Assembly: GCA_033964015.1 (NCBI GenBank)
Contig: CM066919.1
Coordinates: 2,694,101 to 2,758,100, forward strand
Length of the DNA stretch: 64,000 bases
Direction: 5' to 3'
Source: Scolanthus callimorphus
Taxonomy: Eukaryota > Cnidaria > Anthozoa > Actiniaria > Edwardsiidae
The position numbers and the translations under genes were made by a program. Positions 1 to 11,300 of this stretch are shown here, piece after piece. Numbering within the stretch: position 1 is the stretch's first letter; each line of letters starts with the position of its first letter. The notes beneath the pieces were generated by a model. It made no database searches and had not been told where the DNA came from. It saw nothing but the letters and a program-made list of their open reading frames with translations.

Positions 1-61
1 TCGCGGTTGAATTAATGGGCGTCACGTGCGGAATTAATGCGCTTGCGATTTATTGTTGGCG

Positions 62-297
62 CAGGTGTTCTTTTGTTCTTTACTGCGGAGGAATAAATAA
101 TGCCACAGGTGTTCTTTTGTTCTTTATTGCGGAGGAATACATAATGCCACAGGTGTTCTTTTGTTCTTTACTGCGGAGGAATACATAATGCCACAGGTGT
201 TCTTTTGTTCTTTACTACGGAAGAATACATAATGCCACAGGTGTTCTATTGTTCTTTACTGCGGAGGAATACATAATGCCACAGGTGTTCCTTTGTT
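62..297. repeat. 44-bp tandem repeat, about 5 copies, in the left inverted repeat
   Basis: A 44-base unit starting CAGGTGTTCTTTTGTTC and containing GCGGAGGAATACATAATGCC begins at about 62, 106, 150, 194, 238 and 282 (the last copy is partial). Related sequence occurs in reverse complement near 4100-4240, so the array is a subterminal repeat of the virus-like element and is longer on the left than on the right. Confidence 0.85.
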
Positions 298-920
298 GTC
301 AACACGCGGCTGTGGTTTGTGTTGTCTCTGCCATGTGCTTGCGGTTTCTATTGTTCTCAGAGTCAATAAAACCAGAGCTCCCATGGCTCAAAGCGCGAAA
401 AAACGATGGAATAACATCATGAAATGTATAGAAAAAATGCTAAGGATGACGTTAAGATTCATTTCTCTTTATTATCAATTACATTGTCCCTTATTTAGCT
501 ATAAAATGAAAGAAAAAAATACAAGTTCTTCATAAATTTTATTACATTAAATACTACCACTAGTGGCACATAGTAACTTTAGAGTTTATTTAACTATAAA
601 ATAGCAGAAACAATATTTATAAAATAGCTGCAATAATACGCGCGCTCTGATTGGTCGAAAACCAATTACCATAACGCTATGGTAATGTTATGGTAAATGG
701 CTTTGACCGGAAGTGTTTCACCACTCGTCAAACTATGACAAAACCAGCGACAAAACTACAACAGTTTCCATCTTAATCTGTAAAAAAAACAGCATATAAA
801 AAAAACGATGGAACCTTCAGAAGGGGCCCGTGTTCCCACAGCCTTTGTTGTTCTACCAAGTGACCTTTCACGCGTGCTACTATCAGGCTATGGTACATGG
901 AAAAATGTGTTCTATTTCTT
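298..920. other. Non-coding part of the left arm of the virus-like element
   Basis: No gene seen. The stretch is AT-rich and contains a short palindrome near 666-700 (ACCATAACGCTATGGTAATGTTATGGT) next to CGCGCGCTCTGATTGGTC. A similar phrase recurs near 59930, and such phrases are common at the ends of palindromic repeats in this window. It has no obvious counterpart in the right arm, so it may be an insertion into the left arm. Confidence 0.4.
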
Positions 921-969
921 AAATATAAAAGGGTCAATTGTATTACATAAAATGTCCCTCTGGAAAAAC

Positions 970-1465
970 TCAGCGTAAGCGATACTCCCTGGGGGTCAAT
1001 TCAATATCGTCGGTAAAATTAATTCCATCCCACTTTGGGACGTCTGGCTGTTCTGGGATAGGTTGCTTCTTGAACAACTCAGTGTTGAGTAAAAGTTTGC
1101 GCTTCTCAATGGCTGCTTCGATATGGCTTCTTTCCAGTCAAAATCATCCTTGTCCATGAAGTTCTGTCGTGCCTCTATAATTTTCTTATAGTCAGGATCT
1201 TTTTTAAACTTATGCATGCACTTCATTGTCTCGAACAGCACTTGTCTCAACTCGTTCCTGTAGCTAGGCACAATACAAGATCGTTAGTTGCTTTAGCCTC
1301 AGCAACTTCTTGGCTATTTCCAAGCTCCTCATAGTGCTGAACCAACTTTTTCCACTGATCGTCGTGTCATTCAATAGCTTCGTCTTGAAGACGTTCCCAA
1401 ACATCTATTTCATTCTCCTCTTCATCTGAGCTAGAGAGGCTAGCTTCATCATCCGAGGAGGCCAT
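970..1465 (-). pseudogene. Broken small acidic protein gene of the virus-like element
   Basis: Read on the minus strand, the gene would start at the ATG at 1463-1465 and end at the TGA at 970-972, about 165 codons. The N-terminus is Ser/Asp/Glu-rich (MASSDDEAS, then SSSDEEENE) and is followed by a charged, probably helical region with many Lys and Glu. The frame is broken by an in-frame TGA near 1342, a shift near 1265 and another near 1125; each segment alone is shorter than 100 codons. I do not recognise a family. Its divergent position opposite the ATPase inside shared inverted repeats suggests a structural or accessory protein of the element, but that is inference from context only. Confidence 0.45.
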
Positions 1466-1467
1466 AA

Positions 1468-1664
1468 TAGACCTCGGCTTGGGCGTAATGTTTTGCCCAT
1501 TTCAGATCACGTGGTAATCCCATGTGTATTCTGTCTTTGTTTGGAATGCTTCCATATTCATATATCCTTCGGTGCGTAGCAGAAAAACAAAGAGAGAATA
1601 TTCATGGGAATGCCGCGTGATCTGAAATGGGAAAACATTACGCCCAAGCCGAGGAGGTCTATTG
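1468..1664. repeat. Large hairpin upstream of the minus-strand viral-like gene
   Basis: Left arm 1468-1524 and right arm about 1603-1664 are reverse complements with only a few differences (shared cores GGCTTGGGCGTAATGTTTT and CCCATTTCAGATCACG). They enclose a loop of about 78 bases. The left arm ends two bases before the ATG of the minus-strand gene, so the hairpin occupies its promoter or 5' leader. It could be a nested foldback MITE or a regulatory or replicative hairpin of the element. Confidence 0.8.
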
Positions 1665-2114
1665 ATACGTCGTGTCAGAAACATATAACGTAGTTGAAAC
1701 ATGTAACGGCGAACCAAGCTGTGGATTATTCGTGGCCAATTCTATGTCCACATTTGGTCAATAATGAACTCTCGACTGCTAAACCAAGCAAGTTTTCTCT
1801 TCATAATATTTCATTTTACGCTCAAATAAAGTAGAGCAACAGTGGTAAGTGATAATATGCTAACATTTAACTTCTTGAAGTCTTGCACAACAACATTATT
1901 TTCAAAATCTGTTCAATTGTTTATTCTGCGAATATTCCGCAGCTTGGCACTAAAGCAATGTATGTTTGTTACACGTTTCAACTCACTTATATGTTTTTGG
2001 TCGTATTCAATGTTCCCGCTAGGACAAATTGACTTGGTCCCACTGCATGTTTAATATACCTTTTAGAGAAGGCCAGGTTGCCAAGCTTGCTTCCTTATTG
2101 CACGTTTATCCAAT

Positions 2115-2228
2115 AGAGTCCCAATACAGAAACCCCATAGAAACCCTGGAGAAACCCTGGAAAAAACCCTACAGAAATCCCGCAGAAACCCTGAAGAACC
2201 CCAGCCGCAAACCCGGAGAAACCCTATA
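2115..2228. repeat. Degenerate short tandem repeat (GAAACCCTGGA type)
   Basis: About nine loose copies of an 11-13 base unit around AGAAACCCTGGA / AGAAACCCTGAA run from about 2125 to 2228, between the two divergent broken genes. No coding sense is evident. Confidence 0.6.
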
Positions 2229-2315
2229 GAACAATAGTTGCTTCCCAAAGGACACAGGTGTACCGAAACGCCGCGAGGGACACCAAAATAGTATAAAAGG
2301 GAGAACCGGCTTCAT

Positions 2316-2593
2316 TACCACTGTATGCATTGCTACGCGACCTTCAAAATTCACTGTTGCGATGGGCGATTTTACGCAAGAAAATTTTAATATCAATTTC
2401 CTTGAACAGAGAGTTAAACATTCTAGGCAAGGGAAGGCAAAGGATAGCTTAAAACCATTGGTTGATTTTGCAATCAATATTGATCCAGTAAAGCAGCCGA
2501 ATCCAGCGTTTTGGTTTGATTGACGGCTAAAAATCGCCAATCGCCCATCGCAACATTAAATTTTGAGGTCGCGTAGCAATGCATACAGTGGTA
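2316..2593. mobile_element. MITE copy 1 (ACCACTGTATGCATTGCTACG termini)
   Basis: About 278 bp with terminal inverted repeats of about 50 bp: left TACCACTGTATGCATTGC, right GCAATGCATACAGTGGTA. Subterminal GATGGGCGATT and its complement are present. A second copy lies at 36631-36909 in the same orientation and shares the interior phrase GCGTTTTGGTTTGATTGACG. It is nested inside the virus-like element just before the ATPase gene. Confidence 0.85.
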
Positions 2594-2618
2594 AAAACAT
2601 AATTCTTATCAAGGCACC

Positions 2619-3834
2619 GTGCCGTTTAAGTTCCCTCGGACTTGTCCAGTATGCGGACGCCCAGAGTTAAAAAATCTCAGTACTCATCTTTTACAGGTTT
2701 ATTCTCTTTTCGGAGACGAGAGGAAGTCATGGCTGAAAATGGCGGTGTTTTCAGTTCAACAGACACGCCTACCGAACGTTTTACGTACCACATCTTCGGC
2801 TCTACCACGTAAAGTACCCCCTACACGACGAATTAAAACCCACAAACCACCTTATCAAGTCAGACCAAAAAGGAGCACCACACAAAACCAAACAGGTCTA
2901 AATCATATCCAGCAAAAGAACCCTATCCGGATTTCAAGTTCCGACACAAGTTTTCTCTACTTTTTATGGTTGGCCCAACTCAATGTGGCAAGATTTACTT
3001 TGTACAGAAGATTCTGGAAACAGACAGGATTGTCTACAGTGAAAAGACGAAAATACTGATTGTTTGGTACTATAACCAATGGCAAGACACCTATGATACC
3101 TTGAAGAAATCACTGGGGAAGAGTATCCGTTTCGAACGCGGTTTGCCGGAGTTGTCCGATGACCTTAGTGAAATCAATCCCAAGTTCAACAACATTTTGG
3201 TCCTCGATGATCTTATGGCCGAAGCTTCTGACAGTCCGCTCGTCGCCCGCGTTTGTTTACTCAAGGACGTCATAGAAATGCCAGCGTCGTCTTGTTGCTT
3301 CAAAATATGTTCCCCAAAGGGAAATACAACACCGACATTAGCCGAAATGCCCAGTATCTCGCACTCTTCCGAAGTCCTAGCGATCGGAAGCAAATAGGAA
3401 TTATAGGAGAGAGAATGTTTGACAAGAATCGAGACAGATTCATGAATGCCTACTTCCAAGAAACAGAAAAGCCTTATGGGTATCTATTGGTAGACAACAA
3501 GCCTGATACCCCAGCAAACAAGCAAGTGCTGGCTGACGTCTTTGGATCTTGTCGAGTCTTTACCGTCAACAAATGTCAACCAAAGAGAAGCGAAGTAACT
3601 CCATTAATTCCCAAAGAGCCGCTTACAAAAAGTGTAAAAAGAAGAGAGAGCCGTCCAGTGATTCCATTGCCCGTGTGGTCAGACGCCCCGCCTTCGGTAT
3701 GGCAACAAATTGGAAGCGGTGTCGGCGGTGGCAAGCCATCCAACGTCATTCCTGAAGGGTATTACCTGACTAAAATGTACAGGACTTCCAGCTGTCCTAC
3801 GCAACCAGGAAGGTCCGTTATTAGCGATGGATGA
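2619..3834 (+). pseudogene. Broken FtsK/HerA-type DNA-packaging ATPase (adintovirus/Polinton-like)
   Basis: Three consecutive plus-strand frames carry pieces of one ATPase. Segment 1 (from 2619) begins with a CPVCGRP zinc-knuckle-like motif and LSTHL. Segment 2 (from about 2940) has the P-loop GPTQCGK near 2973 and the Walker B strand NILVLDDLM near 3200. Segment 3 (from about 3253) has TQGRHRN and LLLQNMFP, typical of the conserved region after Walker B. Breaks: a frame change near 2940 and another near 3262. The residue after the P-loop Lys is Ile (GKI) where Ser or Thr binds Mg2+, and the last zinc-ligand His of the N-terminal knuckle appears as Tyr. In the family this enzyme pumps viral DNA into capsids. 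Here it is non-functional. Confidence 0.7.
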
Positions 3835-4350
3835 AAAAGCATCTGGCCTGAGAAACTGAAACACACCACGACCGGGGTTACCAAATGCATTACTGTCTAT
3901 CCTGATGACCCCACCGTCAATACTTTTTTGGAGGAATCTTGTGAGTTCCTTTGGTCAGGACAACCCAGAGTATCGCTACACTGAAATTTTCCAGAGGGAC
4001 ATTTTATGTAATACAATTGATCCTTTTATATATTTTTTTCTGTTATTTTATAGTTAAAAAAGGGACTATTGAAAACACAGGGAAAACAAAAGAAGACCTG
4101 TGTCATTATGTATTCCTCCTCACTTGTAAACAAAAGAACACCAGTGACAACAATAAAACTCCAAAGCTCATTAATTCCGCGTGGTGACGCTCATTAATTT
4201 CTCCGCAGTAAAGAACAAAAAAAACACCTGTCAACAATAAACCGCAAGCTCATTAATTCCGCGTGGTGACGCTCATAATTCAACCGCGACGCTCATTATG
4301 TTTTCCTCTGCAAAATAAGTATTCTTCCGCAAAAAAAAGCCCTAATTCGG

Positions 4351-5022
4351 TGCATACTATACTACTATCAAAAGACCAGTGTCCCAAGCTAGTCGGTCTT
4401 GTACGTCCAGCTGAACCTGGTTACAAGTTCAAGCAGACTGGACCTCGGTTTATTGTCTCATCCGAAACACATGAAATACTTTAGAGTTTACTGCTTTCCG
4501 TTCAGCTCACAATAAGAACCATTTCCGACAGTCGGTCCCGAAACGCAGTAGTGAGAAGCTAGCGCCGCGATGCGCCATCCTTATGCTCAGACCTCCCCAG
4601 CTCGTCACTCGCGCGGGAGACTCTGGCGATTGCCATTGACGCATGTGCAAGATTTTGATACAGAGCAGCTCGAGAGAGAAAACTTTCTGCGCATGCCCCA
4701 ACGTTCAAAATCAGCCAATCAACGAAGGCCCTCAGGTTGCTGCCACCACCCAGCTACTCCCGCAGTGACGAGAAGTGGAGCTCTGGGTGCGAGAATGCCC
4801 CTCCACCCATTGCACTTGGAATTTCTGCAGAAACCCATGTGAATTCCGAACACTTCCCATGCGTGTGCCTTGGGAAATCCAGCTTTTCCCATGGATGGGT
4901 TTCTGCAGAAATTCCCTCTGTTGGCAAGAGTACGTACAATGGTTTCAGCAACAGTTGTTGTCTATTGCGCAGTCCAAAAAAAAATAATAATAGTAAAGCA
5001 GCCACAACATAATCGAACGATA
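4351..5022. other. Spacer between the virus-like element and the DEPTOR 3' end
   Basis: No gene recognised. It contains one hairpin (listed separately) and otherwise unremarkable sequence with short open frames that look accidental. Confidence 0.5.
4819..4912. repeat. Perfect 20-bp inverted repeat hairpin
   Basis: GGAATTTCTGCAGAAACCCA at 4819-4838 is answered by its exact reverse complement at 4893-4912. The loop of about 54 bases is itself partly palindromic (TTCCCATG / CATGGGAA). This may be the core of a short foldback element. Confidence 0.75.
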
Positions 5023-5028
5023 TTTATT
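5023..5028 (-). promoter_or_regulatory. DEPTOR: Probable poly(A) signal of DEPTOR
   Basis: AATAAA on the minus strand, about 287 bases past the DEPTOR stop codon, followed by an A/T-rich stretch. It is the best-placed signal for ending the DEPTOR transcript; other A/T-rich signals nearby cannot be excluded. Confidence 0.4.
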
Positions 5029-5314
5029 ACGTGTTATTAATTTATAAACACTTTTATCATACAATTTGTACAAAATAGTATTATATATCAAAATGTACAT
5101 AATTTACATAATTTAAGTTCAATGCAATTAATAAATCTAGGCTTTTCACACGTTTGTTTTAAGTCAGAACACACTGTGTCCATGAATAAATGCTGCAGAA
5201 AACGCAACAAGAAAGTGAGGTCGCTGTATTTACATTTATATTTCAATAATAATTCATGAATCAATTTGGGGGCACAGTAGTCAGCACACGAGGTGCACAA
5301 TAAGGAAGGTGTTA

Positions 5315-8300
5315 CTAGGACCCTCGAAAGTGTGTCATCACCACCAGGTCCACCACATTTTGTCCCCTAAGGATCTCTTTGGCGACATCCTTGTGAGTCC
5401 AATTCAGGGCTTCCTTTCCATTCACTGAGTGAACAAACATTCGTACCTGGAAAACCAGTAATTAAAGAAAATTTCAGAAAATATCACTGCCTCTCTATAG
5501 TACTCCAACGTTACTTTTCAAGCCAGCAAAGCTCCTAACTCCCCTTCTTAGCAAAGGACAGGAAAAATCGACGGACCAAGCAACCGGTCAGCTTCCAGAC
5601 AGAAAACGTATTGGGATTTGATGAAATTCGCATCAAGCGCGCGCGGGACAATGGTTCTCTGTTGACGTCCTTTGCTCAGACAAATTCATAGCATTTCCCC
5701 CAGGGTGGACAGGAGTTTGTACAGTGAGTCAATACCTTTAATCCAGCAGCAGCCGCGGGTCCTGATGGGTCTACGGTTTGTACATAGACGGGCTCAGCAC
5801 CGCGAACCACAAATCCGAATCCCACGGCATCACTCATCACCTGGTAACACAAGACCACAGGTCAAAATGATGGTAAAACGGGGACACTGTTACACCAACG
5901 GGTGAGATTGTAAACGGGATACAGTTAAACCGTGGGAGTGAGCCAGATGGTCTGTGGATGGGTTTTTCGGATTTTTTCCTGCGAATGTAACCATTGTAAT
6001 ATATAAGTAGAAATATTAGATTGCGCAAACGGATCAACCGGGTGGCTCTTCTTCTATTGCGGGACCAACGGTTTTACATCCCTACATGGGACGATTTGAA
6101 GCTCATTTCCAGCACTCAATGAGTCCAGAAAAGAGCCAGAGTGTTTAGGTTAGGGTTAAAACCCGGACCTTCGCCAGCAGCCTTGTGCTCTACTACTGAG
6201 CTAACATGCCTGGTATAATCCAATTGTAAATAGACTTGAGGGGATGTCAATTAGGATTCTGGGGATTGATACTGTGGTGAGGTACATGTACATCTGACCA
6301 GATACAATGGATAAATACCCGTATGGTCTTCATAGCGTATGGCCCGCTAGAATCCAACAGCTCATCGACTGTAACTTCTCTCACAATCACTGCAAATAAA
6401 CAATAGACAAGTAGACTGCTTGCAGTCCCTTATTTGGCGATCGTCAAAATACAAAAGAGAAAAGTGGTCTTTCATCATCCTCGCGCGCCAAAGTCCTCCC
6501 CTCACCTCCCCCAGGGGAAAGAGAAAAAGGACCCTGGAATGGTCTGGTCACGTTGGCTCCCAGATGTTGGGTGCTGACAAAAAATCCCAAGCGGGGGTGG
6601 GACACACACGCTGTTCCTTTTATAAAAATGGCGGCTCGTGACAGACTAACACGGCGACTAAAAAAGCACTGCGAAACAAGTAGGGATTTTGTTGAGAAAC
6701 AGTTTAGTTCCCTGCAAGTTTCTTCTGAGGATTTCTGGATGAAGGGATTTTATCACGCTTTCTTCTTTCCCCAGGGGGAGGTGAGTTGAGGACCCTGGCG
6801 CGCGAGGATTGGTCTTTCATATGCGCTCTTTTATTCATCTACGCGCCTTGCTTGGGTGTCCAGTCATTTGGCGGCGATTCCACCATGGTGTTATGAGCGT
6901 GACTGGAAACCCAAGACCCAAACAAGGCGCATAGTACGTGAATAAAACCGCGCGCAGCAAAGACTTATTCCTCTTGTATTCATGGCCGTTCACCAAGGGA
7001 CTGCAAGCAGTCTAATAGAGCAACTTCGTATGACTGTGAAAGGTACCGCGACAACGTTCTGACGCGCCGAGACCGTGCCGCGACTATGCGATTTCATTTG
7101 GTATCTACAGTAGGCCAGGTTCAGTGCCGTGACCGCAACCGTGCCGAGCGTGTCGCGGCACTTTTCACAGTCATACGAAATGTGCTCTAGACAAGAGCTG
7201 TGAAGAATATCCTTCCAAAAAAATATCTCTTGTTTTCATAGCCACAGGGGACAGTAGGCCAGAATTGTATTCTTCTCTGATCTAATTTACTGACCTGGTC
7301 TTGGCTTAGAACTGCTGGGGCTACCACTGGACAAGAAAATGTCTGAACCTTCTGGAGACTGGTTGGCATCTAAATATTGAACAAACAAACTTTTAATGGG
7401 CTTTTCCATGTAATTTGAGGACCCTAAATTCCTGGCTTCCCTCCTGGAATTCCATACTATTGGCCCTGGAATTCAATACTGTATACAGGGCTTCTGGTAT
7501 TTCGCACGGTCGCGGACCCGCGAAATTTGGGTAAATCCGCGAAATATACCAAAGCATGCGAAATCCGTAAGAATTTTTTCACGAATTTGAACCTAAAAAA
7601 TCCCGCCAAATCGGCCATTTTCCGCGAATTTTGCCGCGAAACTGGTTGTTTTTCCGCGAATTTGAACCTAAAAAAAACACGCAATTTGTCTTTTTTCCTA
7701 GACCTTCCAGAAGCCTATGTATAGTGGATACCCCTGGAAGAGGTCCTGATTTTCATATTATTTTACCCTGGAATTTCAAGCTCCCCCCTGGAATTCCAAG
7801 GGCAGCAGACTAATAACCCTGAAATTAAATAGAAAATCCCAATCTGAATCTGAAAATATACCATGGAAAACATAATTTTATACCAAGTTACAGAGCACTA
7901 GGGGGGGATATTTCTCGTTTCAACATACAGGTGTTGTACTGTTTTAATTCTTAAAACATTACAATTGGGATCATGTATATACAATTCTTAGTTTCTTTTT
8001 GTTGTCTCCCTGATTAGCATTGCAAGCTACGTCAATCTAGAAAGTTTATTATTATTATTATGACAGTACAACACAGCGTTATCTATGCTGGAGGGCTTTG
8101 TTAAGGCATCGGCTCACTTCCCATGAGCTTAGGTGCCTCAACCTCATGCTGATAACCGCACTTTATGTGTCCAACACCTATTATTATTATTGTTGTTATT
8201 GTTATTGTTGTTATTGTTATTGTTGTTATTGTTATTGTTGTTATTGTTATTGTTGTTATTGTTATTGTTGTTATTGTTGCTGTTGTTGTTGTTGGTGGTG

Positions 8301-11300
8301 GTGGTGCTGTTGTTGTCTGAAGTTGTTATTATTATTATTATTACTATTATATTATTAATGTTATTATTATCATAATGTCAATAGGAAAAACTCTGTACCA
8401 TTGGAGTCACTCCTGTGCATTATTCTGGATGATGACTGTGGCACAGGGATGCCACGCCCTGTCAGTATTGCAGGTGTATTATTACTGAGTTTCCTTCTGG
8501 TTTTGGGAGATCCAGGGGGGACATTCAATAACCGTCCCTCCAACTGACACAAGACATCCATCAGTTTTTGGTGATGATCTTGTCGACTACAAACTGGTAG
8601 CGTAGGGTGCTATCATCCTTGAAGTGATGGTCATCTGTTACTGTGGAGGGGAGGGAGAGCAAAAAACAATTGCTGAATAATAAATCAAGCTTTGCATGTG
8701 AAACTGCATCAAAAGTAAAACGTGTGACACAAGATGACAAATATTCAGCAACGTGTCACTTTTTGCACAACATTTTTGTCCCCACAAAATTTGTTCTTTT
8801 AATAGACGTGTTCTTTCAAGTAGTTGTCGGCATTTGTGGTTGTGCTAAAATGGTGTCTCCAAAATAATTTGAAATCAGCTCTCTTCACAACAATGTTGCA
8901 GGAAAAGTTGTCCCATAACAACAAGTAAAAGAATGGAAAAATATTAGACCCAGTGTTCTTTGTAACTGAAGATACGAGGGCCAGATATTGTTACTATATG
9001 GTCGCCAATGGTGACTAAATTTGGGGGCTTTTGAAGCTAGTGGCCAAATGGCACCCCATTTTTCTTAGTTCGGCTGAGACCCACGCGGTGACTAAATATT
9101 GCGTTTTGACGACTAAATTTTTTTTCATTGGTAGCCAATGGCACCTAGCGAAAAACGTTAATGTTGGGCCCTGGATACATACCATGCTTGATGAGGCCAA
9201 GTTCTAGGAGTTCTCTTCCCAGTATAACAGCCTCAAACCTGTCATTTGTCTCCCCTCGCTCAACCATCCAGTCCACTAGCGCACTTCCAACAAAACAGCT
9301 GCGATACACAAAATCTTCGCACTGCTGCTGTTTGATCAACTGACTGTCATCAGATTTAACCCTGTTGATGTTGAAGAAGTAATATTATAAATGAAATCAT
9401 GCTCCTCTTCCCATAAATAATTCACTCAGAAAAAAACCCTGTCTCTTGATGTGATTCGAAAACTGGGCCTTCTAAGAACCCCATCTATAAACACACAATT
9501 TATTTTCTAAGTGAATTATGTATGCAAAAGAGGTGATACCTTACAGACAGACAGACAGACTTTATTTATACACGGACAAAACACTCAGTATACATATATA
9601 AACTACTACTGGTTTACAGGTTTGCCGTGTGTGAAACTGGTTTAGAAATCACAGTTTTCCAAACCATTCTTGAATTGACGTAAGGTAGTTGTCGAACGTA
9701 ATTCGCTTGGAAGATTGTTCCAAAGTAACGCCCCACTGTAGCCAAAGGTCTGGATCCCTTCATATAATTTGTCCGCGGCCTCAGTAAAGCTAGCTTATTA
9801 TTACTATTTCTAAAATTGTAGGGGGTTTCGCGGGAGGAGAATATATCCTGGATATAGATGGGTGTTTGATTGTTAAGGGCTTTTGAACATCAGGACAGCT
9901 TTTTTGCTTAGCCCTTTGTACATGCACCTTTGAAAGTAACAGAGATGCCTGCTCTCCTGTATTTTGCAGGAGACTCACACATTTTAGCCTAATCTCCCGC
10001 TTAATTTTTTCATATTTTTCATAGTCATTTACTGTACCAGGTATTTCTCCCACATTTTCATCATCTGTGGTTCTCATGTACATGTATAGTTGTTGTATTT
10101 TCACTAGAATCCTGTTTTTCAGTTGGGTTGGCATCTCTGTAGTAAATACCCTTCCATGGCCTGATATCGAATCTGCAACTTACCTAGTTTCATGTCTGAA
10201 GGTTTTTAAAAACTTTCTCAATAGCATTAATTCAGGAGAAAAAAATGGCAACCAGATGTCTATTATGGTCACCAAACATCACTTTTTAGCAACAAAATTT
10301 GTTTACAAAGGCACCTCTCAAAAAAGTTAATGTCAGGTCTTGTGCTCTGTCTACAGTGATCTTTTAAGTTAATGTCATTATAAAAGAACTAAATAAACAA
10401 GGCCTCAAACATGACATGCACAGCCTTGAATCTGTATCATAATAATGGAGAATGCTGTAGTTATTTTTTTAATTTTGAGGGCAGAGTGGGATGGGACAGG
10501 AGGTCCATGGATCAGCCCTCCTGCTAAGTGAAAATGACATCAATATTTCTGGAATGGCACAAAGTTGTAAAGTTAATGGACTTTCCAAGAGGTGTACAGT
10601 CACTATTACAGCTGTACAATTAACAATGTTTCACAAACCTTTGTGATATGTGATATGCCCTTAAAGCAAGTGCGATGTCATGTGTTAACACCATTGTATT
10701 GTCATCTCTACAGAATCGGTAAAACAGCATCTCATCCTTAAACATATGGTCATCACACACTGAAAAAAAGTAAAACCACAAATGCATTGTAATTGTAAGA
10801 TTGCTGTAACAGCAGCAGGTCTATGTACAAAAACTCTGACTCTTCGAAAAATTGTCAGAATTTACTAAGGGTTTTATTCCAGGCATTTTAGAACAAGAAT
10901 GAAAGGCAGTACATATGTTGTCCAAACTCCAGACGGTACCCAACCTTGGACACTTTGCATTTAAAGTACAGTATTTTAAAACGTCAAAGAAATTTCAATT
11001 TTGCGAGCACACAAATTAACAAGCATCATTCTCATGTGCTGTGAATTTTCACCTGCGCACCACGCAAATGTTAAGTAACAAATATAAGAATCTAACAACT
11101 AAGCACATTTATATATATTTTTTCTCTTTGTCTTTTTTTTTTGTATTTGTATTTATGTACAGGTTCAAGTGATGTGGAGGGGGGGGGGGGGGTGTACTAG
11201 GGTGAAGGGTATTAATATTTATATATACTGGATCAATGAAAATGTTTAAATATATATATAAAAAAAAGTGGTAGCACATTTGGCTACAATATATGTCTGC

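Larger units (their letters stand above)
1..4350. mobile_element. Decayed adintovirus/Polinton-like element with terminal inverted repeats
   Basis: The first 60 bases and the stretch around 4170-4290 are inverted copies of each other: both contain TCGCGGTTGAATTA, GCGGAATTAATG and TTTATTGTTG in the same order outward. A second inverted pair lies inside: about 921-994 matches about 3955-4031 in reverse complement, around ACATAAAATGTCCCTCTGG. Between them are two divergent broken genes, a minus-strand acidic protein gene (970-1465) and a plus-strand packaging-ATPase gene (2619-3834). This arrangement fits a short, non-autonomous remnant of an adintovirus/Polinton-type (Maverick) DNA element. No polymerase, integrase or capsid gene is visible, so most of a full-size element is missing. 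The left terminus may extend beyond the window. Confidence 0.6.

Noticed and set aside
8098..8375. Poly-Leu and poly-Cys/Tyr frames
   Set aside because: Translation of a TTG/TTA microsatellite.
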